Shown in pieces: positions 37,033 to 43,894 of a DNA stretch of 64,000 nucleotides. The translations under genes were made by a program, and so were the position numbers. The stretch is from Saprospiraceae bacterium (GTDB taxonomy: Bacteria; Bacteroidota; Bacteroidia; Chitinophagales; Saprospiraceae), in the NCBI GenBank assembly GCA_016787525.1, contig JAEUUP010000136.1, forward strand, positions 62,001 to 126,000, given 5' to 3'. A model generated the notes under the pieces. It searched no databases. It was not told the origin of the DNA and saw only the letters and a program-made list of their open reading frames with translations. Every line of letters begins with the position of its first letter. Within the stretch, counting starts at the first letter, position 1.

Positions 37033-37233
37033 CTGATGTTACGCAGGGTACAGTTTACGCACTGTTTTTTGCTGTGCAAAAAAAGCGTACAATAAAAAGA
37101 GTCTATCAGACCGAAGTTCATTTTTCAATCGCTTGCGATTGAAAAATGAACTTCGGTCTAAAAAAATAATTTCTTAGCACGTCTTTTTTGCGTAGCAAAA
37201 AACAGTCTGTAATGGTATCGTGCGTAACATCAG
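37033..37233. repeat. Cruciform element D (201 bp)
   Basis: The ends are imperfect inverted copies beginning CTGATGTTACGCA and continuing through TTAC-N2-ACTGTTTTTTGCT, some 50 bp in all. The central perfect 25-bp stem (37108-37132 with 37135-37159) has a 2-base spacer and an internal sequence unrelated to those of elements A/B, C or E. It abuts the truncated haem-binding gene. Its right part carries GTGCGTAAC and the left GCAAAAAA-AGCGTAC, like the other elements. Confidence 0.85.
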
Positions 37234-37443
37234 TTTTTTAGATAAATTACAGTTTTTAATGAAAAATAGACTGGTTTTCTGGCAATCTTTAGTCGTATAG
37301 GTCATAATTTTTGTATGACTTCTCAAAACTGTCCTATAAAAATCGCTAAATCGCCAATCCGTTTATGTTAATAGAATAACAGTACAAGTTTCCATCGAGG
37401 TCATAATGGCAGTTTTTTATAAAAACTGTTGATATGGTTTGCT

Positions 37444-37678
37444 AAAATCCCTATATCGAGTATCAAAATCCCTATATCGAGTATCAAAATGCCCTATGTC
37501 AAGTATCAAAATTTCTATATCGAGTACTAAAATTTTCTATGGCACATAGAAAAAAAACTATCTCTGCTACCAAATTTCCTATATCAAGTAGAAAAAAAAC
37601 TATCTCTACTACCAGATTTCCTATATCAAGTAGAAAAAAAACTATCTCTACTATCAAATTTTCTAAGCTAAGTAACCA
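37444..37678. repeat. Second tandem array with about 21-bp period
   Basis: About eleven degenerate units of 20-22 bp. The first four or five resemble AAAATCCCTATATCGAGTAT; the later ones alternate between AAATTTCCTATATCAAGTAG and AAAAAAAACTATCTCTACTA, giving a 42-43-bp higher-order repeat. A-tracts recur every two helical turns. No gene is encoded. It shares its period, but not its sequence, with the array at 2347-2598. Confidence 0.75.
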
Positions 37679-37696
37679 GTAAATAATAACAGCACA

Positions 37697-37781
37697 GTTA
37701 TCTGATACAGAAAATTGAATCGTTTTCTACTTTTTTTTCAAAAAAAAGTGGAAAACGATTCAATTTTCTGTATCAGATAAC
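37697..37781. repeat. Long near-perfect hairpin (about 42-bp stem)
   Basis: Arms 37697-37727 and 37751-37781 are perfect 31-bp complements, and the inner T-run/A-run continues the pairing with one G-T pair, leaving almost no loop. It may be the central stem of a cruciform element whose ends have changed. It is placed between the 21-bp array and the repeat at 37952. Confidence 0.8.
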
Positions 37782-37951
37782 TATAGCTTTAACCACATTA
37801 TTACTTACTCGTTTCTAAGTGTAAAAAAGCCTGCATCGAGTACAAAGAAAAAAGGCTTAGTTCTTGACAATTTTAGTAGAAAATCGGTGCAGATTCACAG
37901 AATATGCGAATTTAAGAGTTAAAACCTTTCAATGACAGGCAATATGACTAT

Positions 37952-38175
37952 AAAAAAGCCCCATAAGCGTGAGATTATTGGTAGCCCTGTATGAAATGCA
38001 CGGTTAAAAGGATAAAAAACAACGTTTAGCCCCATCGGAGTGCAACTATTGGTGCAAAATGTACCGCTCCTACGGGGCTGATGGGAAATATTGTTCTCTA
38101 TAACCCTGCGTTTTACGCAGGGCTACCAATATGTCGCCTCCAAAGGAGTTCTTTGAACCCTATGGGGCTTTTTTA
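37952..38175. repeat. Nested inverted-repeat element, GCCCCATA ends (224 bp)
   Basis: Outer perfect 15-bp arms TAAAAAAGCCCCATA and its complement (37952-37966, 38161-38175), then TATTGGTAGCCCTG and CAGGGCTACCAATA, then GCCCCATCGG and CTACGGGGC-type inner arms. The A/T-flanked outer arms also make a good bidirectional terminator for the TonB receptor that ends at 38189. Repeats with CAGGGCTACCAATAT and GGGGC are, to my recollection, widespread in Bacteroidota genomes. Confidence 0.7.
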
Positions 38176-38188
38176 ACGCTTAATTCAC

Positions 38189-40366
38189 TTAGAATCTGTA
38201 AGCGACATTTAAACCACCGAAATAGTTGATTTTGTAAGGTGCAGGCATATAAGCATCAGGCAATTGGTTAGAGAATACCATAAAATAGTATTGTGTGCCT
38301 GTGATATTGTTTGCACCGACAAAAGCATCCATATCAATATGTTTCACCAAAGTACGGCGAATACCCAATTTGGCATTGATAAGGCTGTAACTTTTAGTTT
38401 TGTTGACACCATCGGAAGTGAAAGGCATTGCATCGCGATAATTGTAGTTTACATTGGCATATAAACCAACTTTTGTTGTTGCATCTATACCCGCATTGAA
38501 CACTTTAGGTGCAACACCTGCAACAGGATTGCCCGAGTAATTGACTTCGACAACACTTTTTTTATCCGTACTTAATGTCTGATACTTAAAGTCTTCATAT
38601 TTGAAGTCAGAATAAGTAAAATTGATCCAAGGTGAAATATTAGAAAAGAACCCCTCAGTAGATTTATAAACTGAGTATTTGACCAACGTTTCTAATCCTT
38701 TGTTATTTTGAGTACCACCATTGACAATGTAAGAATAAGCAGTTGCCACGCCACTACTGAGGGGTACAGCGACAGCTGTCATTTTGTCTGCGAACTTCGC
38801 ATTGAATAGAGCAACTTGATAAGTCAAGTCTCCATTGAATAAACTACCTTTTGAACCAATTTCGTATTGTGTACCAATCTCTGGTTTCAATGCTGTATTA
38901 ACAGAGTTAGTTGTGGGAATGAAAATATAAGAACTAACAGGTGCTTTATAACCTTTGCTGTATGAAGCATAGACCGAAAATTCTTTAGAAAAAACTTTAT
39001 TAACAGCTACGTGTGGTGATACCATACCTGAATATGAGGCAGAATACGTAATAGGTACTTTATTTGTTGGTTTATTATTGGCTGCTACATAAAATTTATC
39101 TCTCAAATCAATATCCATATTGCTCGAACCAATACCAGCTGTCAAAGTCAAATCATGTGGCAGAGTCAAAGTCCATTCGGTGAACAGAGAAGCTGTAGAA
39201 GATATAATATATTGATTCGACCGCAGCGTACCAATAAGATTTATACCCGTAGGATTTGTCGAATCCACAACCATCGGATACCCCATGATTTGTGCATTTT
39301 GACGTTGGGCTTCTATACCTATAATACCATTGAGTTTGACCCCCTCAGTTAATTTGGCATTGATGTCAATAGTAGAACGCAAGCCGTAGTTGATAGGATA
39401 CTTATCTGTCCAACCACCTGCCGAACTGACATTATTGCTGATACCAGAACCAAAGACCGTCGTATTGTTAGAGATATGTTCATTAAAAGTATAAGTATGA
39501 CCAACACCTGCACGAATACTAATGATATTGCTGTGAGCATCATTCTTGATATAAGCAGGATTACCAGAATAGTCGAACTTATTGTATTGGTCAATCGTGA
39601 GTTCGCCACCGCGCTGGTCGTAACTATCGCTGTAACCGATGTAAGTATTGATACTCTGTTTGTCATTGATGTTCAAATTTCCCATGACATTCACAAACTT
39701 TTTATCAGAAGCTGTATGTGCCATAAAACCATCAGAATGTTGACGACCATAATTGACCAGAAGTGAAGCATTATTACCACCCATTTTTAAGTGTGTGGTA
39801 TAGCGGCGCAAACCGTAGTCGCCAAACATCACATCTTGCCCAATTGATGTCTCACCTTTGGTAGGTTGTATCGTTTTGAGATTGACAACACCCGCAATAG
39901 CCAAACCATAAAGCGTACCAGCAGGCCCTTTTACCACTTCCACGCTTCCAATTGAGCCAAAGTCAATATCATCCATCAAAGTGATACCTTCTGCATCCGT
40001 AATTGGAATACCATTCAGATACACTTTTGAACCTTGACCATCGAAGTTAGAATTGACACCATTTGTTCCTCTCACACCATTGCCATAACCACGAATATTG
40101 AATTGTTGTCCTGCTGACACTGTGCGGCGCATCATCGTCACACCCGGCGTATTGCCATTGATAGCATCATCGAGGAACAAACCTACGCCGCGCTTTAACT
40201 CAACTTCATTCAATTTAACAATAGATAAAGGTTGATATATGATGGATTTATTGGGTGAAGAAGATGTAATCTCCACTTCATTCAATTTAATAGTGCGCAA
40301 AGAATCTTGGCTGAAGGCTACAAAAGAGAATAGCACACAGCATATTGTCATCAAAAGATGTTTCAT
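38189..40366 (-). CDS. TonB-dependent receptor, siderophore/haem type
   Basis: 725 residues. Signal peptide ending FVAFSQ; plug with NEVEITSSSPNK, FNIRGYGNGVRGTNGVN, VYLNGIPITDAEGITLMDDIDFG and EVVKGPAGTLYGLAIAGVVNLKT; a long barrel ending with a Phe-terminal strand (YFGGLNVAYRF). It probably imports a metal chelate; the precise ligand is unclear. Directly upstream (181 bp) on the same strand lies the second PPPKSLV protein. 10-mer copies at 38651 (STEG) and 38755 (VPLSS), plus a one-mismatch copy at 39341 (LTEG). Confidence 0.9.
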   Translation of the reverse strand: MKHLLMTICCVLFSFVAFSQDSLRTIKLNEVEITSSSPNKSIIYQPLSIVKLNEVELKRGVGLFLDDAINGNTPGVTMMRRTVSAGQQFNIRGYGNGVRGTNGVNSNFDGQGSKVYLNGIPITDAEGITLMDDIDFGSIGSVEVVKGPAGTLYGLAIAGVVNLKTIQPTKGETSIGQDVMFGDYGLRRYTTHLKMGGNNASLLVNYGRQHSDGFMAHTASDKKFVNVMGNLNINDKQSINTYIGYSDSYDQRGGELTIDQYNKFDYSGNPAYIKNDAHSNIISIRAGVGHTYTFNEHISNNTTVFGSGISNNVSSAGGWTDKYPINYGLRSTIDINAKLTEGVKLNGIIGIEAQRQNAQIMGYPMVVDSTNPTGINLIGTLRSNQYIISSTASLFTEWTLTLPHDLTLTAGIGSSNMDIDLRDKFYVAANNKPTNKVPITYSASYSGMVSPHVAVNKVFSKEFSVYASYSKGYKAPVSSYIFIPTTNSVNTALKPEIGTQYEIGSKGSLFNGDLTYQVALFNAKFADKMTAVAVPLSSGVATAYSYIVNGGTQNNKGLETLVKYSVYKSTEGFFSNISPWINFTYSDFKYEDFKYQTLSTDKKSVVEVNYSGNPVAGVAPKVFNAGIDATTKVGLYANVNYNYRDAMPFTSDGVNKTKSYSLINAKLGIRRTLVKHIDMDAFVGANNITGTQYYFMVFSNQLPDAYMPAPYKINYFGGLNVAYRF

Positions 40367-40546
40367 TTTTGTAAAGTTTAGTTTTATTTAATGAATAAGG
40401 TTCTGTCTTGATAGTCAACTTGACCGCATAGAGTGTTCATTCAAAGCTCTAAAACGGCGGTCATAAGTCCGACAAAGACAGGCACAGGCATAGCAAAGCC
40501 CATCACAGGCGCAGCTGTACCTAAAAAATAATAAAATGATGGAAAA

Positions 40547-41095
40547 CTAAACCAAACTCTTGGGTGGTGGGTCGTTGGGTTGATAGGGTACTGACTGATA
40601 GTGTTTTAAATATGGGATAGGCTCTTGCTTTTTGACATCAAGAGGTGTACTGACTATAAGACTTTCGTTATTTTGAGGAGATAAATAATAGACTTTAAAA
40701 ACCTTTTTGACTAATCCTTTATGTGATTTATGGGGTTCTGTGGGCTGCTCAGTTTGCTTTTGAAGACTTTCAAGATACTTATAAGTCAGATGCGTTTCAG
40801 CCGTATCATTGAAACAATGGTATAACACCACATCGCCTTGAAGCTCGGTATGAACAATATCGTATAATTGTCCACGATACCAAAACTCTTTGTCCTTGCG
40901 TTGCCAATGTAATTCGTGCTGATTGTCAGAAGATATTGATATGATGTGAATGTCTTTCTTTTGGATATGCCGTTTGATGAAGACTTCTATCTTATGTTGA
41001 AGGAACTTCTGTTGGAGTTTGAATACAGGGAAATAACCTACTATTTGAAGCAGACTGAAAGCCAAGGCTGAATATAGAATAACACGAAGCCTCAT
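40547..41095 (-). CDS. Small envelope protein with C-terminal PPPKSLV (paralogue)
   Basis: 182 residues from MRLRVILYSALAFSLLQIVG. It matches the gene at 35607-36152 along its length: SDNQHELHWQRKDKEFWYRG then QLYDIVHTE, YHCFNDTAETHLTYKYLE, and the end NDPPPKSLV. Upstream and downstream context is the same, a TonB receptor following on the minus strand, so the pair has probably been duplicated as a module with its receptor or recruited twice. No known domain. A 10-mer copy lies 69 bp upstream of the start (41164). Confidence 0.75.
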   Translation of the reverse strand: MRLRVILYSALAFSLLQIVGYFPVFKLQQKFLQHKIEVFIKRHIQKKDIHIISISSDNQHELHWQRKDKEFWYRGQLYDIVHTELQGDVVLYHCFNDTAETHLTYKYLESLQKQTEQPTEPHKSHKGLVKKVFKVYYLSPQNNESLIVSTPLDVKKQEPIPYLKHYQSVPYQPNDPPPKSLV

Positions 41096-41380
41096 TTTCA
41101 CACACAATGATTGATTTGATTATTTCCCTAATAGCGGCAAATATAGCTCATTTTGATAAAAAATACTGAGGGGGGTATTTTTCATAGTTGTGAAAAAGAA
41201 ATGTTTAGACGAGTCGTACAAAAAATGCACAAAACATTTCAAAATATCAGAAAGAAAGTGGAAAATTGTACTTGGAAATAAAATTCGACAGAAAGTGTGT
41301 CTTTTTTAATCGCCTTGCGTCTGAATGGTTTTCAAAGTGAATTAAAAATTTTTCAATCATTTTTAAAAAGCAGTTTTATT

Positions 41381-41764
41381 ATGTCATTACAAGCTAAATA
41401 CCAATCGGTTTTGAACCTCGGTGAAGCGATTAGCGCACAAATCGGTCAAGTTGCAGAACAAGACGGCAAGTTAATTATATCTGGTATCGTTCATACCCAA
41501 TATGATAAGAACTTGTTGTGGGACAAAATCAAAGAAATCGGTGGCGACGCACCAACTGACTTGATTGCTGATTTCCAAGTACAGACCAATGACTATTATG
41601 CGCTTTATGTCGTTGCTAAAGGCGATACTTTGGGTTCAATTGCTAAGCATTTTTACGAAGAGCCTAAGAAATACACGCAAATCTTTGCTGCTAACACGGA
41701 TATTCTTGAGCATCCTGACAAAATCGAGATTGGTCAAATCTTGAAAATTCCGTTTGAGGTATAA
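41381..41764 (+). CDS. LysM-domain protein, Kbp/YgaU-like
   Basis: 127 residues when started at MSLQAKYQSVLNLGEAISAQ; an upstream extension to 41297 is not supported. Residues about 10-70 resemble a BON-type domain (GQVAEQDGKLIISGIVHTQY) and residues about 75-127 form a LysM domain (YVVAKGDTLGSIAKHFYEEP ... IEIGQILKIPF). The BON-plus-LysM layout and size match E. coli Kbp (YgaU), a cytoplasmic potassium-binding protein; no signal peptide is present here either. Codon use appears regular and the gene is followed by an inverted repeat (about 41769-41828) and then tRNA-Gly. Confidence 0.82.
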   Translation: MSLQAKYQSVLNLGEAISAQIGQVAEQDGKLIISGIVHTQYDKNLLWDKIKEIGGDAPTDLIADFQVQTNDYYALYVVAKGDTLGSIAKHFYEEPKKYTQIFAANTDILEHPDKIEIGQILKIPFEV

Positions 41765-41832
41765 AACATTGATTGGTTGACTGGTTATTGATGGATGAGA
41801 CAAGCTAACAATAACCAATCAACTGATCAAAT

Positions 41833-41905
41833 GCGGAAATAGCTCAGTTGGTAGAGCGCTGGCTTCCCAAGCCGAAGGTCGCGAGTTCGAGTCTCGTTTT
41901 CCGCT
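41833..41905 (+). tRNA. tRNA-Gly (anticodon CCC)
   Basis: A 73-nt cloverleaf: acceptor GCGGAAA pairs with TTTCCGC, D-arm GCTC-AGTTGGTA-GAGC, anticodon loop TTCCCAA giving CCC at positions 34-36, and T-arm with TTCGAGT. The CCA end is not encoded. The hairpin terminator at 41916-41970 follows directly. Confidence 0.93.
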
Positions 41906-41915
41906 CACTTTTTTA

Positions 41916-41970
41916 AAAACAAAAGGCATCTTACATTTTCGGATAGAAAACGTAAGATGCCTTTTGTTTT
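41916..41970 (+). terminator. Terminator after tRNA-Gly
   Basis: Perfect 19-bp arms (41916-41934 and 41952-41970) with A/T-rich outer ends, 10 bp after the tRNA. Confidence 0.8.
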
Positions 41971-41994
41971 ATGTTACTTCCAGTTTTTAAGGAT

Positions 41995-42236
41995 AAGTAT
42001 GCGGAACAAATAAATTGCAATTACTCACTGTTTCTCGCTTCACTCGAAATACGTGCTTTGTAAGGACTTTTTAGGAGTTTCTGTACTTTTTTTAATGAAA
42101 ATCTATGATTTTCATTAAAAAAAGTACAGAAACTCCAATAGAATTAATTCTTGTACGCTTTTTTTTGCCTTGTCCAAAGGACTCCTTCGGAGCAAAAAAA
42201 CAGTGAGTAATTGCAATTTATTTGTTCTCCATACTT
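41995..42236. repeat. Cruciform element E (242 bp)
   Basis: The longest terminal inverted repeats of the family: about 38 bp starting AAGTATG and running through AACAAATAAATTGCAATTAC then TCACTGTTT (left 41995-42033, right about 42195-42236). The central stem is a perfect 30-bp hairpin (42074-42103 with 42107-42136). The right inner arm contains GGACTCCTTCGGAGC, like the GCTCCGAAGGAGC hairpin of A and B. Between it and the amidase gene (42237-42389) I see only non-coding sequence. Confidence 0.85.
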
Positions 42237-42404
42237 AAATACAAAAAAGCCTTATTGTAAAATATAGAAAATCAAGGTATCGTAATGCTTTAGCGAGTGA
42301 AAATTCAATAAAAAATGGTGTATCACCATTACAAGTACAGTCTTGTCATTATGAGCGAAGCGAAGCAACCTTTTGGATAGCACTCAGAATACTGAGGGGT
42401 GTTT

Positions 42405-43760
42405 CTATTCAATCACAACCTTCTGCGAAACAGCTGATTGACCTGCCATGACTTTAAAAATATATGCCCCTTGTGCTAAATGACTGATGTCCAAATTCTC
42501 ATTGATTAATAAGCTTTTATCTGTCAAGGTTTTTTCAAAAACTTGCCGACCCAATGCGTCAAATGCTTTTATGTTTAAAGGTTCTGACTGTACCAATTCT
42601 GCTTTTAAGGTGATTGTACCATTCACAACAGGATTGGGGGAAAGGATGACAGCCGATAAATTGGATGTGATGTCTTGTGTCGAAACAGCGCGACAAGCCG
42701 CAACCATTGCACCCAAACGAAGTCGCAGAGCGGGCAAACGATTGAAATTAGAATCGCCTGGACATTCTGTTTCGCAACCACTGCGATGCCCATTGATAAC
42801 GGGGATAGAACCCAAATTACTGAGGGGGGCAGAAGCAGTGGGGTTGATATTCGATTCGTAGGCTTTCCATGCAAATATCTTTTCCAGTGTTCGCCATGCT
42901 GTATCTGTTGGGGCAACAGTCGTATAAGTACCCATCATGCACACGCCCATTGTGTTATTATTTTTTGCACAATAGTGTGCGCCAATGACATTATTGCCGC
43001 CACCTCTTCCATAAAACAGTGTGCCGTCTGGCGCAATCAAATAATTGTAACCCACATCCGACCAACCATTGCTATTGACATGATAATCGAAAATAGAAGC
43101 CACTGTTGCTGCCCAATTGGTCGAAGTATTGGGCCCTGCACTGTGGTGAACGATGAGGTGCGTGACGGTCGAGTAGCTGGGTGTGCTTTTGTATTGTACA
43201 TTGTTCGTCAAACCCCAATTTGCTCCCCAAACTGAACGTGATACTGAGGGGGGCGCATCGCAAGCCCCCAATATGCTCTGTGGCTCTGTCGTGACAGGAG
43301 GAATATTGCAGGGATTGAATACACGAATGTGGAGAGTATTGAGTTTGGCTAAAGCTGGTTTTTCCAATTTGCACACCACTTGAATATGGCTTGTTGTTTT
43401 GTCCAAAAAAGCCAATTCGCTGACAAAAATGCGGCTTGGGTCTTCCTCCGATTCGTGGAAATGGTGGAGAGTTTGGTAACTGACTGTGGTTTTATTGTCG
43501 TCTTTTGCATGAATTTGTAATGTCAAATCATCGTCCAAACGTTGACCTTCCAAACGAACAGAGACGGCAATAAAAGGCGATTCACGGAACACTAAATCGT
43601 CAATATGCGCATAGACGACATCAAAGTTTTCGGACGACACAATGCGGATTTGCTTTAAATCTTCGGCTTTCGACAAATCGAATGAATAAGTTGTGCCGAT
43701 TTGTGCCTGTAAAGTGATTGTGAGGAATAGAAGAACAGTGAGAATAATATTGGTTTTCAT
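42405..43760 (-). CDS. Secreted peptidoglycan amidase (PGRP/Amidase_2) with T9SS sorting domain
   Basis: 451 residues. Signal peptide (ending LQAQ); an N-terminal beta domain (about residues 20-165); a PGRP/N-acetylmuramoyl-L-alanine amidase domain at about 170-350 with zinc-ligand motifs HLIVHHSAG and NGHRSGCETECPGD and DVGYNYLIAPDGTLFYGRG; and a C-terminal T9SS type A sorting domain (LSPNPVVNGTITLKAEL ... GAYIFKVMAGQSAVSQKVVIE). It should cleave the amide bond between muramic acid and the stem peptide outside the cell, so it may be antibacterial or involved in wall turnover. 10-mer copies at 42818 (APLSN) and 43242 (PPSVS), and one 5 bp beyond the stop (42390). Confidence 0.92.
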   Translation of the reverse strand: MKTNIILTVLLFLTITLQAQIGTTYSFDLSKAEDLKQIRIVSSENFDVVYAHIDDLVFRESPFIAVSVRLEGQRLDDDLTLQIHAKDDNKTTVSYQTLHHFHESEEDPSRIFVSELAFLDKTTSHIQVVCKLEKPALAKLNTLHIRVFNPCNIPPVTTEPQSILGACDAPPSVSRSVWGANWGLTNNVQYKSTPSYSTVTHLIVHHSAGPNTSTNWAATVASIFDYHVNSNGWSDVGYNYLIAPDGTLFYGRGGGNNVIGAHYCAKNNNTMGVCMMGTYTTVAPTDTAWRTLEKIFAWKAYESNINPTASAPLSNLGSIPVINGHRSGCETECPGDSNFNRLPALRLRLGAMVAACRAVSTQDITSNLSAVILSPNPVVNGTITLKAELVQSEPLNIKAFDALGRQVFEKTLTDKSLLINENLDISHLAQGAYIFKVMAGQSAVSQKVVIE

Positions 43761-43894
43761 GGACTGGTGATTTTTATGATGAAATAGAGGGACTAATTTA
43801 CGATTTTTAAGAATTAAACACTCAAGTTGTTCAGTGAATTTCGTTTAATGTGTAATTTAGTCGCTTAAAGTCCTTAACGAAACAACCAATCATT

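Noticed and set aside
37023-37121. N-terminal extension of the haem-binding protein through element D
   Set aside because: The lipoprotein signal starts at the internal Met at 37022; the extension is hairpin-element sequence.
2684-42236. Cruciform elements as simple rho-independent terminators
   Set aside because: Most lack T-tracts, are about 200 bp long with inverted ends far outside the hairpin, and some lie upstream of genes (37033) or inside other repeats (19153).
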